A stretch of DNA of 64,000 nucleotides from Amaranthus tricolor (GCF_026212465.1 NC_080059.1:7327811-7391810), one strand, 5' to 3'; positions 24,501 to 38,660 are shown, numbered from the stretch's first letter. The notes: a model not told the origin generated them from the letters alone. A program made the numbers and translations.

Positions 24501-27500
24501 GGATGTTGACCAAACAATATCAACATACCCTTGTTTGTCGTAACTAACAATGGATAAAGGGGTTGACGTTGTTTGACCAGCTCCCTTTTGTTCGTTGTTA
24601 GTAACAACAAACAAGGATTTAATTAACTTTTTTTAACTAGTTAATCCTTTGTTCACAGTTATTATTAACGAATAAATATATATCTTTACCTTAGATAAGA
24701 AGATGCTTTATTTTGGAAATAAGTTCTCGAAAAAGTTATTTTTAATTTTTTGAAAAAAGCTCAAAAATTTTAAAAGTTGGCTTATAAACTTAGTTTAAGT
24801 TAGTAATGGATTCAATAATTTTGTTTATGATTTTGCAGGAAATGTTGGATAGTATTGAATTTGCTAGAGGTAGTCCAAATTCAACATGGGGTTCTCTTCG
24901 TGCTAAGTTGGGGCATCCAAAACCTTTTAGCCTTAAATACATTGCCATTGGAAATGAAAATTGCGACAAAGCAAATTATAGAGGTGTGTATGTCATCAAT
25001 TTATATGAAAAAATATTTTAAATTTTTAATAATATAGTATAATTATACAGTCATTTTATTTCATTTGATTTGCAATACTTCGTCTTAATTAAAGATGTAA
25101 TTTTTAATTTTTAGTTGGTTAATAAACAGATAACAAGTATGATAAAATAACGAGTAAGTGAGATTAAAAAAGAGAATAAATTATGAATGAAATTAAAAGA
25201 GAATTGTGTGGATCATTGACAAAAAAAAAAAAAATCATTATTAGTTTTTTTTTTAATTAGTAGAATTGTAAATTATTAATTTGCTAATAATTTTGCAATT
25301 TTTTTTGCTTTACAGAAAGTTATCTAAAGTTTTACAAAGCTTTAAAGAAGGCCTATCCAGATATCAAAGCCATATCTAATTGTGATGCTACACAGAAACC
25401 CTTAGATCACCCTGCTGATTTATATGATTATCATGTATAATATTTAATGATTTTCAAGATTTTACAATTTTTTATACAAAAACCTTTAATTGATTAATAT
25501 TATTAAGACTTTAATTTAATAATATGTTTTTCAGAGATATACAAATGCTTCAGCCATGCTTCAACTCACTCGTGATTTCAAGAAGATACGAAGAGGTGAT
25601 CCACATGCTCCAAAGGTATGTAATTTGAATTTATGTGATTAATTGATTATATTAAGCAAATAATTAATGTTTATGTTAAATAAAATAAATTACTACGTTT
25701 ACTAGCTACATGGATTAGAAGAGAATAGTAATTGGAAAATTTGTTAAATTAATTGTGTTACTTGTGAGTACATACATTAAATTTACGGTCTGTTTATTTG
25801 TCGATAATAATTGAGGGGAATAGTATTGAAAAGATATATAGTGTAATTTTTAGTAGAAAAATCTTTTAACAAGTTTAATAATTATATTTGTCCTACTTTA
25901 ATCACTCATTTTTTATATAAAAACTCACTCCAATTTATTACCATTTGTAAATCATATTCGATGCTCAATAATAAATATTAATTATGCAAAAAACATGATT
26001 AAAGTTTGAACAATATGAAATTGATGACATGATATATTTAATAAAAATTTACACTACAATTATTTTCATTATCAGCGTTTGATTATATTAACAAAACAAA
26101 TTCATGTAGTACAAAAATATAATCCTAAGATACGTCACAATATTCAAAATCCTAAGAGCATCATGAACATTATTCTACTACTAATAAGGGACACGCAAGA
26201 TTATTTTACATTAAATAAAGAAGATAAGTGATTTAAATTATCAATAATTATTATGATTTATGAATAATATCAAAATTTATTGTAGAAAATTATCTCAATG
26301 GATATTCAAAATTACTATACCGTATAATACTAAGATCATTATTCCTATATTAAATATTTTTTTTTTTGAAAATTACAGTAAATAATATAAATTTTTACTA
26401 ATTTTTTTTTACAATATACTAATTTTTAATCAATTATGAATATATCAAACTTTTGTTTATAATATATTATTTGACAAGAAAATAAAGGTAAATTAATTAT
26501 TAAACAATAATTGGTATTATTCTAAGAAAATTTCTAATTTTGTATTATTAATGGTCAATGAAAAAAGGTATTATTATATGAAAATTAGCAAATATTTATA
26601 TTATAAATAATAATCCTTTTTATCTGAAATTTTTATAGTAAAATGACGTGATTAAAAAAATATTTGATAATAAAATCTGACAATTATTTCATACTGAATC
26701 TCAACAGGCTTTCGTGAGCGAATATGCTGTGACATATCCTAAAGAGCTGGTGAAGAATGGAACATTTGAAGGAGCATTAGCTGAAGCTGCCTTCTTACTT
26801 TCACTAGAACAAAATAGGCATGCTATTTCTCCCTATAATTTCAATAATAATAATAATAATAAAATAATTTATCATAATTAATTAATACTAAATAAGTGAT
26901 TATTAATTACTAATATTCAATTCTGTGATTATAATGCAGTGATGTTGTTGAAATGGTTAGCTATGCTCCACTTTTTGTTCATCAATACGACAGAACGTAA
27001 GTACAATTTTGTGATTAATTTCAATATTAATTTCTCTACTCATTTCCTTCGGTTTTTTTAGTTTTATTTTGATTTGGGATATTACAGAGAATCCCTACTA
27101 CATCTAAACGTAAAATTTTTAGAATTGATATTTTACTTGGAATCAGTAAATATGGTGATAATTGACAGGACTAATAGGTAATCTAGGTAGACAAGTGACA
27201 ACACATAAAAATTTACTAAAATACTAATAGTACTACAATAGACCTTAAATTGAACTTGGTGAGTTGATTTGATAGTCGGGGCGTACTAGAGGTCAAAACT
27301 TGTCATTATCAAGAATTTGCATCTCATTTTTTCTTTTGTAGTTATTAGTGACATTATTTATTTATTTTTGGATTCTTCTATGATAATCAAATCCTATCAT
27401 AAAGATGAAAGGAAAAATCTTTAACAATTATATTAACTTATGATTTTCATTGGCTTTGTTTTTTTAATCACATAATTTTCATTAGTTTCTTTAATTAAAT

Positions 27501-28907
27501 TTGATCATAATGATTATGAATTTAATATTCGCAGATGGAATCCAGATGCAATATTCTTTAATTCAGAGAAAGTGTATGGAATTGCTAGCTATTGGGTCCA
27601 AACCTTTTTCAAGCAATCAAGTGGAGCATTACTTTTAGATGTTCATTTCCATAATCATTCAAAGCCAGATAACACATTTGTTACAGCAATAAGTTGGACT
27701 GACCCACATGAGAAAAAGAACTATATTACAGTTAAGGTCATCATTAAGCTTTTTGTTAATTACCCTACTAATAATAATTATATATTAAAGACATTGACTT
27801 ATGCTAATAATAAAATATTTTTATTTTGTAGATTGTTAATTTCAATAAGTTATCGTCAGTTTTGAAGATATCTTTTGATGGAGTTGATTCGAACTCTATT
27901 AAATTATGGAGAAAAACTATTCTTGCTGTTGATGATGACGATTTGGAGAGCGATAACTCATTTGATAACCCTACTAAGGTAATATGCGCTAATGAATTGT
28001 TTATGAAATTATCTCCATCATCATGCTAAATCTGATTTATGGACTATATATAGCCACCAAACATTTAGAATAACCTTAGCCCAAAGGAGAAACTTGCCCA
28101 CCAAGAAAAATGCAGTACAGAAAACTCAATTTGGCATGCACTAGGGTACTCGAACAAGCACCTGTTTCCAAACATTAACTGGATCCTACTGCTATGTGTC
28201 TCGTTCAAGGCACCTTCTAAGCTCTTCACGCCTTGTTCAAGGCATACCCAATGCATGTGCACCTTCTTGCTTTGTTTAAAGCACATCTTGCCTTGTTCAA
28301 GGCATTTTATACGCACTTTTATCTTCTTGCTCTTTGTTGCTACATTCTTTCTTAAAACTCCCATCTCAATGCATTGAACCCCTTGCAATCTAGCATTGCT
28401 CACAATATGGTGTGACTTGGCTTGAGTTAATGAACCATCACCTTCACATATGGGAATGTTTGGCTCTTGCACCAACATAATGATTTATATATAACAATTA
28501 AGATCATCAGATTTCTTAAAATGAAATATCTATTATTTTGAAGAGATTAATGTTTATCATATTTCTTAAATGAGATTTAAAACAAAACTCGAAAAATGAG
28601 AATAAAAATATCCTTAAAAACATATAAAAATCAATATAAGCATAGATACTTCAATACTAGGATAATTTTTAATCATATTTCAACAGTCTCTTAAAATTTT
28701 AACCTTTTAATTATAAGAAATTTTAGCAAATTTAAAAGTTCGGAATCTTAATTATTTGATCATAAATTAATTGGTAAGTGCTAACACGTTGGACTTGTAA
28801 TTGTTCAGGTGGTGCCGGTGACAAGTTTACTCGAAAGTGAAGTAGGAAAAGATATAAAACTAATGGTTCAACCTTACTCATTTACAGCATTTGATTTAAT
28901 AAATTAA
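18587..28907 (+). CDS. ASD1: Alpha-L-arabinofuranosidase, GH51 (ASD type)
   Basis: There are seventeen exons: 18587-18865, 18949-19003, 19515-19717, 20042-20163, 20679-20832, 20923-20992, 21794-21939, 22025-22070, 22451-22503, 24839-24983, 25316-25434, 25535-25615, 26708-26817, 26940-26996, 27535-27736, 27832-27978 and 28809-28907. All phases join to 695 residues (plant ASD proteins are about 680). The product removes terminal arabinofuranose from arabinans and arabinoxylans in the cell wall. A signal peptide (MASFFEPIF...SQECVA) precedes a His-rich stretch, then SSLTLDVSKQRQIPPHFFGIF, the CBM4_9-like region and the GH51 barrel. The acid/base is Glu416 in IAIGNEN and the nucleophile Glu496 in FVSEYA. 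The hallmark GPWEQRPGHFGDVWGYW is intact. The exon 13 donor is GC (AG|GCATGC). Intron 9 (2.3 kb) and intron 16 (0.8 kb) are swollen by repeats. No frame damage is present. Confidence 0.94.
18674..18787 (+). other. His-rich N-terminal segment of the arabinofuranosidase
   Basis: Just after the signal peptide, roughly residues 30-67 contain about 13 His plus Asp, Asn and three Cys, in alternating patterns such as HDHNHTHVHD and HKHNHNHY. This lies before the conserved LDV start of the mature enzyme. It is encoded by a degenerate CATGAT/CATAAT repeat, which suggests growth by replication slippage. Confidence 0.85.
19760..19972. mobile_element. Dispersed MITE, GTCTCAT family, copy 1
   Basis: This element in ASD intron 3 has a GATCACTTATAATTATAAAATAACCAC-like centre and ends in ACAGTCTCATGTAAGACGAG. 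Related copies are at 29190-29352, 31933-32080, 34835-35006 and 59198-59366. Confidence 0.45.
21008..21316. mobile_element. MITE, hAT-like, in ASD intron 6
   Basis: It opens with GGATCTATTTGGCAAATG and closes with ACTAGTTGCCAAATG, giving TTTGGCAA/TTGCCAAA ends. It contains AAATAGTTTTTAGTTTTGA and the complementary style of the 7332-7645 element. Confidence 0.45.
21360..21690 (-). repeat. Possible tRNA-derived SINE-like repeat
   Basis: On the minus strand it reads ATTAGAGCCAACGTGATAAA, then GGTCACAGGTTCGAATTCC. The second part resembles a Pol III B box (GGTTCGANNCC). A relative lies at 39835-40005 in the same orientation. It ends near a short duplicated GCCTAATATGTTTTAT-type sequence. SINE assignment is tentative. 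Confidence 0.35.
23471..24676. repeat. Array of short palindromes in ASD intron 9
   Basis: About eleven imperfect copies of one palindrome with core TCGTTGTTACTAACAACGA are present. They lie near 23471-23498, 23525-23550, 23575-23604, 23650-23678, 23695-23722, 24079-24111, 24380-24405, 24475-24501, 24531-24560, 24584-24615 and 24646-24676. Several are flanked by CTTTTG.../...CAAAAG and by GTTGACC or GGTCAAC pieces. Spacers differ in length and sequence. No ORF accompanies the array. Confidence 0.8.
25790..26010. mobile_element. MITE-like repeat in ASD intron 12
   Basis: It shares the pattern GTGTAATTTT..AGAAAAATCTTTTAAC with repeats at about 22980-23250 (intron 9) and 57960-58260 (downstream of knottin copy C). 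That gives three copies of one non-coding family; ends are not sharp. Confidence 0.4.
28030..28478 (-). mobile_element. LTR fragment with GCCTTG-AA-CAAGGC palindromes in ASD intron 16
   Basis: On the minus strand it begins TGTTGGTGCAAGAGCC, as LTRs often begin (TGTTG). It carries GCCTTGAACAAGGC twice, GCTTTAAACAAAGC and GCCTTGAACGAGAC, and reaches a TATA-like GGCTATATATAGTCC at its far end. It looks like the U3 part of an LTR. The 137-codon minus-strand frame across it is a by-product of the repeats. Confidence 0.5.
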
Positions 28908-29710
28908 CTCCTTAAGGGTGAAATTTAGCAATTCAATATCTTCTCTTACAAAGTAGAGTATTATTTAGCTTCCTTAATTTCGCTATCTTTTTCTTTTCTT
29001 TTAGGGCTAAATTAATATTCTTCAATCCATGCAATAATGATACAATGTTACTCTTTTTAGCTATGAGCCCATTTTTCATATTATGTTCAATGTGTAATTA
29101 CTAATTTGTTTTTAGTTATTTTTAATGGAACTTGCTAACAAATTATATATTAATTAAATTATATAAACATTTATTATATCACAATTTTTAAATAAGACAG
29201 TCTCATAGTGAGATTATCTCTATTGTACTTGTTCATGTACATTTAATGTACTAAAGTGATTATTTACAATACTAATATGATTAATTAGAGTAATGAGCTA
29301 ATTATATGAGTTTGTTTCAAGGTAAGAAAACCTCATATAAGACGAGTTGTTATTATATTGCTTAATATAGCATAATATATTAAATTTATCCCCAAATCAC
29401 ACATTATAATATATTATATAATTTCTATATTTTATTTTTTTTTCTAATTTACACTTACAAATATGTTAATAACGAACACCCTTGGACCTTTATTAGCTTT
29501 TGCCTTATTTAGTTTTATTACCTTTGGCAAAGTTTATTTGAAGGAACAAAAGTCTCAACGTTATATTGATTCAAAAACAAATTAAAATTAAAAGGATAGA
29601 AGATAAGTATTGAAAAGAAAAACATAAACCAATATTTTAATTTAATATTAATTTATTATATATGTATTATATATATTATTCCAAAAACGTAATTTTGGTA
29701 TTAAGATTGA
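28908..29710. other. ASD 3' flank with a MITE
   Basis: A/T-rich. 29190-29352 is a copy of the GTCTCAT MITE family (ACAGTCTCATAGTGAGATTA ... CTCATATAAGACGAG). No gene seen. Confidence 0.5.
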
Positions 29711-29901
29711 CTAATGTCCAGCACAACAACATTGATCAGATGACACGCATTGGTAATCTTCTTTATTTGATCCACAACGAGTACCACCGTTAAAACAATT
29801 AGTTGACGTTGCACAATTCTTATCAATTTGACAATCATAATATTTTGTTTCTTGAGGAAACACTTTATTATGATCTAAATGTGAACTCAAAGAAGGAATA
29901 C
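29711..29901 (-). CDS. Terminal exon of a small eight-cysteine secreted-type peptide (partial)
   Basis: A clean acceptor (TTTAATGCAG|GTATTC) opens a 62-residue frame ending in TAG at 29713-29711. The peptide has eight Cys with spacing C-x5-C-x5-C-x6-C-x8-C-x5-CCC and ends in CCCAGH. A charged pro-region (LDHNKVFPQETKYYD) comes first. The acceptor is phase 1, the same architecture as the knottin genes in this window, where a signal-peptide exon ends in a single G. No convincing signal-peptide exon was found upstream on the minus strand up to about 32 kb, so this is either a gene with a distant first exon or a remnant. The family is not recognised. Confidence 0.5.
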
Positions 29902-31930
29902 CTGCATTAAATTAAAAAATCTCATAATCAAACAATTTAAATCATTAAAACTGATATGATAATTATTATATCCATTGTATTTATTCATCATCATTTAAAT
30001 TATTTTTATTTTTAAACAATAGTCTGCTACATGATTCCATCTATATATTTTAATGATTTTTTTACATCTAAATAATTTATTCTCTTTTATTTATTACTAA
30101 ATATATAACTTTTTCTTAAAATTACTTTATTTTCGTGTCCCCGTGTCCTCCATTTTTAAGTTGGCATTTTCCCGTACCCGTGTCGTATCGTGTCCGTGTC
30201 CGTTTTAGTGCAACGTAGATTGTCAGCCTTGTCAACTGCTCTAGAACAAATTTATGGTTGGGCTTACTGATTGAATATTTTCTCTTTTATTTAGGTAATA
30301 AAAGTTTGACAATAATATTTATTATAGGGGTTGCTTGGATTGAAAATAAATATTTAAGAGATAAATAAAAGTCAAATCAAAAAAATAAAGTTAGTTAGAT
30401 AGATGATTAAAGGTAATTTATTGTTAGAGAGGTGGAAGAATTAACTAAAAGATTTTGAAAAATGGAGACTATATCAATTAATTTCCTTATTTTTGGGTAC
30501 AAATTTACCCTAAGGGAGGGTAGGTAAATTCTTTACCTCCAGATGAGGAAAATCAACCGCTTTTTTTATTTATCATTTTTAATTTACTCTCATTTTACCT
30601 CTATCACAATTATTTTAATTACTTCATTTGAATTTTTAATTACCTTGTTAGTTGTTACAATAGTTTGACTTGTTTATCCCCTTAAATGTTAATTTTTCTT
30701 TCTCTCTTGTTCGTAGAAGATTGTCATTATGAAATACAATTTATTTCACCATCATAATTTTAATTAATTCATTATCAAGTTATTGGAAACCAAAATTCTG
30801 ATAATAAATAATAAGCTAAGAGAAATGGAGGATTAGGCGAAAATCGTATTTAGAACCTTATATGAAAAAATTAATACTTCCTCCAACTTAAATACAATAA
30901 CCCAATTCTCTAAAGTAAAATTATTTTCGTTTTAGTCAAAAAATATGAGGTATCCAATAGTAGTTTATACAAATTTAATTTTAGTTGGATTACTTATTTT
31001 AGACTCTATTTAAAAAAAGTGAAATGCCATGGCATTTTAAATTCTTACCTTCCACATTTCCACTATATTACATTAATGGATCTTTTACTATGTGCTGTAA
31101 ACGGGGGATGAAAATTTAAGAGGTTTGTTGGAGCCATAATTGAACATATCATGACCGAAAATGAAAAACAGCTAATGACTATGAGACCATAGGCCTAAAA
31201 TAAACCTACTCTTATCATAGTCTGTCAAGACAACTTCAAAACAATAAATTTATATTTTATAATTTAAATTATTTTTAAATGAAACAATTTTAAAATAATT
31301 ACAGATTCTCATAATTTATATTAATTATGATATTTAATTTAAAATATGAATGAAGTGTGTCCCACAATGAGACATCTGATACAACAATTTTATATAAAAA
31401 ATTAAATTTTCATTTACTCCCTTCATCCCAATAATATTGGGACACTAAATTTTAGACGCTTTTATGTTTAAAAATTTAATATAAGGTGATGTAAACAATC
31501 ATTTATATGGTTGATTTAATAGGGTGGTATCATTTATTTCTGGGCTTCGGTGCGAAACATATAAAGGACCCTTCAAAATTGAAGGCGTAATGGATAATAT
31601 AATACTCCTTTTAATTTTTGTTGTTGATATATATTTTAAGTACTTTATAATAGAGCATCAATAGATCATATATTAATGAGCAAAAAATGTAAAATATATC
31701 CAAATTTAATTCAAGTTAAAATCAGTCTTGTACATAAAAAAAAATTTGGACCTTAAAAAATTTAAGGCCTTGGGCGATACCCCGCTTTGTCCATGCTAAT
31801 CCACGACACATGGCTGAACCAACTCAATTACCATTAATGTATTTTTTAAGCAAATAACCGAGACCATAGCTTAGGTAGATCCAAACCTTGTTTTTTCATC
31901 ACTGTTTAGTAAGTGCCAATTAAAGAATTT
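29902..31930. other. A/T-rich intergenic, repeat scraps only
   Basis: Short, truncated MITE ends are present (TACTCCCTTCATCCC near 31420, TACTTCCTCCAACTT near 30880). A possible, unproven home for the missing first exon of the cysteine-rich peptide. No ORF of note. Confidence 0.4.
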
Positions 31931-31932
31931 CG

Positions 31933-32080
31933 GCAAGTCTTGTATGAGACGAGCTCATATAATTTGCCAATTTAACTAATTGATTACTTTAAGATCATAA
32001 ATGATCATTTTAAGACAATAATTGTACATTGGCCTAGCCTAATAAAAATGGTCTCACCATAACACCGTCTCATTTGAGAA
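31933..32080. mobile_element. GTCTCAT-family MITE abutting the left end of the gypsy LTR
   Basis: It runs from AAGTCTTGTATGAGACGAGC to ACCGTCTCATTTGAGAAT, with an AAGATCATAAATGATCATTT centre. A second copy in the same orientation sits directly on the other side of the LTR (34835-35006). Confidence 0.5.
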
Positions 32081-32086
32081 TACCAG

Positions 32087-34833
<2,747 letters not shown>

Positions 34834-34834
34834 A

Positions 34835-35006
34835 CGAACTCGTCTTGTATGATACCACTTCACCATGAGATAAGCCCATAAATATAGTTTATTTATCTAA
34901 TTGATCACTTAAAAATTGTAAGCAATCTCTTTAACACATTAAATATACATGGGTCAATTTAATAAAGATTATCTCATCATAAGACCGTCTCATTTAAGAA
35001 TTTGCC
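34835..35006. mobile_element. GTCTCAT-family MITE abutting the right end of the gypsy LTR
   Basis: It opens ACGAACTCGTCTTGTATGAT and closes AAGACCGTCTCATTTAAGAA. It is in the same orientation as the 31933-32080 copy. Confidence 0.5.
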
Positions 35007-36224
35007 TAAACCATATTATTGTAATATGAATTTTTACATATAAAACCCTTTAATTTGAGGCATATACGTTTGGGCACCCCGCACCCGCACCCGCACCCGC
35101 ACGTCCCAAAACTACCTTTATAGTTTTAATCAGTGTATTGTTGAGGATTTAAATCATTTTCAAAGAAAGATTTTCTAATGTTAGATCAAAAATACATGCA
35201 TGGGGATAGGAGCGCACAGTTGTTGGATCAAGATGAGCAATGTACTAATTAATAAAAGTAGTAGATTAAGTTATTTTTTATTAGTTTTTAATTTATAAGT
35301 TAAAATATAGTGAAATTGATTCTTATTTAATACGTCTCGATGTAAAAATTATTAATATTAAATTTTTTAATTTTTTATTATATATAATTAAAATATTAAA
35401 GATTAAATTAATATATTAAACTGCGTAAAAAGTTAAAAGGTGTAATTATTTTGCAATGGAAGAAGTATATGTGTTAAAACATTCGTGGGGTAAATAATTC
35501 GTCAACCCAAAGCTTAACGGGGTCGTTAATAGCTCGATATTTGCCTTATAAATTTTGCAATTTTTTAATCAGACAAAGGAAATCTGAAGATGATGAGGTC
35601 AAAAAGAAATAATCACTTTATATAATACAAGTTTATGACATTTAATATTATCAAATTCAGTAATTTATTCTCTAATTTATTATTGCTATGAATTGCGAAT
35701 TATATCTTTATATCTCATAAGCTATTTCCAAGTTTACATTTACATGCACCCTATGATAGAAAGAATTACGATTAAACGAAATATTAGAGTGACATTATCA
35801 TAAAACCTTTTTTTATTTCAATATTTTATTTTGTCTATATCATTTAAATTAATTGTTGTAAATCTCAAGTTATCAATAAAGCTCCCACATTTGCAATCAT
35901 GTAATCATTCCCCAACATGTGTCTTACTAATTTATGATCCTTAACAAATACTCCAATATACATGGATATCAAAATAAAACATACTTTCTTCGTTTCTTAA
36001 TGATGTTCCCACAAGATATATTCATGAGAATTAAAAAAAATTAATTTTTTTTAGATAGTGAATTTATTATTTATTAAATAATAAATTTGATGGAGTAAAA
36101 GTGGGAACCATAAATATTAAAAAATAGTAAAATAAAGTTAGTAGAAAAATGTGGGAATCACAACTATTAAAAAGTATTTTTTATAAAGTTAAGACCATAA
36201 ACAATATAAAAATATTTAAATAAA
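35007..36224. other. AT-rich spacer with the left part of a Stowaway-like element
   Basis: From about 35985 the text ACTTTCTTCGTTTCTTAATG begins what looks like a MITE. Its right end may be AAAAAACGGAGAGAGTAC at 37293-37310, with the Pack-MULE inserted between. A CACCCGCACCCGCACCCGCAC minisatellite scrap lies near 35080. No gene. Confidence 0.45.
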
Positions 36225-37124
36225 GGCAAAATTATAAGAAACTACCTAATCTATACCCTTTTTTAAAAAACTACCTTATGTCAAAGTTTTTGCAAAAAAC
36301 TACCATATATAATACAATTCTTTGGAAAACACCACCTTTTAACGGATTTTAACAGTTGACCGTTAAGTTTGCCCTTTGACCGTCACGTGACAGTCACGTG
36401 TCTCTTAAAAGAGACCTTCTTCTTCATTTGATGAAGCTTCCATGGCTGATTATCCGACAAATCAAGATTATCGAGCTCAGGCAAAGACCCGAGAGCATAA
36501 GGAATTGACCCGAAAAGCTTATTATGAGACAGATTCAAGCTGTTTAGCCTTTTTCATGAGTTAATTTGAGAGGGAAGCTCATCTGTGAGTTGATTCCCAT
36601 CAAGCAAGAGTGTGTTGCTTACACTCATAGGAATTTTCCCTGAAAGTGTTGTTGCTGATTTCCACCGATGTCAAATTCCAAGCCAATTTCTCAGGCAGTT
36701 GTCCTGAAAAATGGTTATTGCTGAGTAGTATGTGCATCATTCGACTCGAAGTCCACATTCCTTTCGGTATATCGCCCGACAAACTGTTGTTATAGAGCTT
36801 AACAACCAATAAAGTGTTGCATTGGCCTAGAGAAGGTGGGATTGATCCATTCAAATAGTTATTGGAAATGTCAATTTTGAAGCAAGAAGCAAAACTTGCA
36901 GCCATGGAAGCTTCATCAAATGAAGATGAAGGTCTCTTTTAAGCGACACATGACTGTCACGTAACGGTCAAAGGGCAAACTTAACGGTGAACTCTTAAAA
37001 ATCCGTTAAAAGGTAGTGTTTTGCTAAGAACTGTATTATATAAGGTAGTTTTTTGCAAAAACTTTTACATAACTTAGGTTTTTTAAAAAGAGGTATAGAT
37101 TAGGTAGTTTCTTATAATTTTGCC
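36225..37124. mobile_element. Pack-MULE carrying an LRR receptor-kinase fragment
   Basis: Terminal inverted repeats of roughly 215-220 bp (36225-36440 and 36902-37124) start GGCAAAATTATAAGAAACTA and are strongly complementary throughout, including GACCGTCACGTGACAGTCA/TGACTGTCACGTAACGGTC. The flanking 9-mers TTAAATAAA and TAAAATAAA match at 8 of 9 positions, as expected for a Mutator-type 9 bp target-site duplication. No transposase is present. The interior carries a host gene piece instead. The 36-42 kb segment containing it has a downstream duplicate that lacks it. Confidence 0.8.
36430..36905 (-). pseudogene. Captured LRR receptor-like kinase fragment (HSL1-like)
   Basis: The minus strand opens with MAASFASCFKIDISNNYLNG and then gives LRR units with PSLGQCNTLLVVKLYNNSLS, IPKGMWTSSRMMHILLSNNH and LPEKLAWNLTSVEISNNTF. 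A frame change follows, then further LRR text (TLLLDGNQLTDELP, LNSLNLSHNKLFGSIPYAL). This resembles the extracellular LRR domain of HSL1/HAESA-like receptor kinases. An internal deletion and frameshift near 36600 and an in-frame stop near 36555 mean it cannot encode the full domain. Both ends stop at the Pack-MULE inverted repeats. Confidence 0.75.
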
Positions 37125-37554
37125 TAAAATAAAATTAGTGGAAAATATATAGGAACCATATGTATTATTACAATATTAAAATGAGAAAGAAAAAAGATAA
37201 TTTTGTCCAAAATTTATGTTATAAATAGAAAGATTTTTATGGAAACAACAAATAGAACAACTCAAAATAGCAAATTAATGGAAACAACTTTAAAAAACGG
37301 AGAGAGTACATAACAAGATTTTTATTGATAAGAGCATACATTGAAATGGAAACACATGATGGAACATAATCAAAGATAGCTAGAAAGCTACATTCTTGGA
37401 TGTAAGAAGAATGCAAGAGCTTCATCTTAAGCTAACCAAGATTATCATTGTACTCAAACAAACAACACATAGATTACATCCACAAGTGACAAGACACAAA
37501 CACTATATTTAATTTTATTTTAGATCCGTCTCTGATAAAAAAAACCGACAGTTT

Positions 37555-38578
37555 TTATGCGCAAACTAATATCCTGGCGCCCTGAGGGTGAGGAATGCAA
37601 GAGCCAGAGCAACAAATTTCATCAATTCCTGCACAAAGTGCCCCTGCAGGAGCACAATGTTCATCAAAAACACCCATGAAGTTTTTCTTTATGTTTGAAG
37701 CCAAACCCCTTTCCATATTTTTTAGTGAGGCTAATGCTCTTATTTCAGCTTCCAATCCAAGCTTTTGTTGCAACATTTTCCCACTTGTCACTTCTTGAAT
37801 TCTTGCATCCATCACAACTGCATTAAATAATTGTATTTTATTACATATTGAAAATTAATTGGAAATATTACTATCTTTTTAGCTCTTCTTGGAAAATACA
37901 CCCTCTATTTTTTTTATTTTTTTTTTTTACTTTTTAACGGCTTTCAATGTAAATTTTAAACTTTAATATCTCTAAATACACATTATAAAAAATACACAAT
38001 AAAAAAGTATACGTTAAGACGAATTTAACGCAATCTCACATGGATATATTTTATCTTCTAAATATATATTAAAAACATTAATTTAATTTCTCTCCTTAAG
38101 GTCTAATATTCCAAATGAAAAGAACAATAAAGAATGATGACAATAACTTGAAAATAAAATTAAAAACAAATACAAGTTAAGAGTGATAATTGATAAACAA
38201 TGTTCACAGTCAAATGAAACTAAATAGCTTGAATAGAAGGGAGCATGAGATTTATGTGCAGTTAATGCTGTCAACTGACACCATTCAACTTATGTTATGT
38301 ATTTTATCAGATACTTAGATGTACTAATATATGTGTTGGTTAAGTTGGTATGAGCTACAATATATGACAAAATTGACCCGGATTCAACCCTTACTAAGCA
38401 CATTAATTTATATTATTGACATCATTTGATTTTGTTTTAGATCCGCCACGAAATGGAGTATAATCAAATAACATTAATATAAATGCAAGAAACAAAGGAA
38501 GTCATTAGAAGTAAAACCTGCAGATGCAACTGTAAGGAAGAGAAAAGCAACAAAAGCAAATTTGGAGTATCCCAACAT
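37555..38578 (-). CDS. Knottin-type six-cysteine secreted peptide, copy A
   Basis: Exon 1 is 38578-38518 (61 nt) and exon 2 is 37817-37555; together they encode 107 residues. Exon 1 encodes a signal peptide, MLGYSKFAFVAFLFLTVASA. Exon 2 starts MDARIQEVTSGKM and has a helical, charged pro-region up to about FMGVFDEH. A knot follows with spacing C-x6-C-x6-CC-x3-C-x10-C, ending in VCA. The CC-x3-C spacing is that of knottins such as the Mirabilis/Phytolacca antifungal peptides. A role in defence is inferred, since no direct homologue is recalled. A TATA box (CTATAAATTAG on the minus strand) lies at 38661-38671. It differs from copy B mainly in the mature knot. Confidence 0.8.
38330..38460. repeat. 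Possible SINE in the knottin intron
   Basis: GTTGGTTAAGTTGGTATGAG (A-box-like) is followed by GACCCGGATTCAACCC (B-box-like) and a 3' end TTTTGTTTTAGATCCGCC, which resembles TTTTATTTTAGATCCGTC at 37508-37530. The copy at 47340-47470 is identical because of the duplication. Confidence 0.35.
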
Positions 38579-38660
38579 TTTCAGGCTTAACACTTTTTTT
38601 CAATGTATGGAAGCTTTTTAATTTTGAACTGTTTTTGCTATTGCTCCTCGCTGCATCATG

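Noticed and set aside
28065..28478. 137-codon minus-strand frame in ASD intron 16
   Set aside because: It is composed of repeated LEQG units from LTR palindromes, and no domain is seen.
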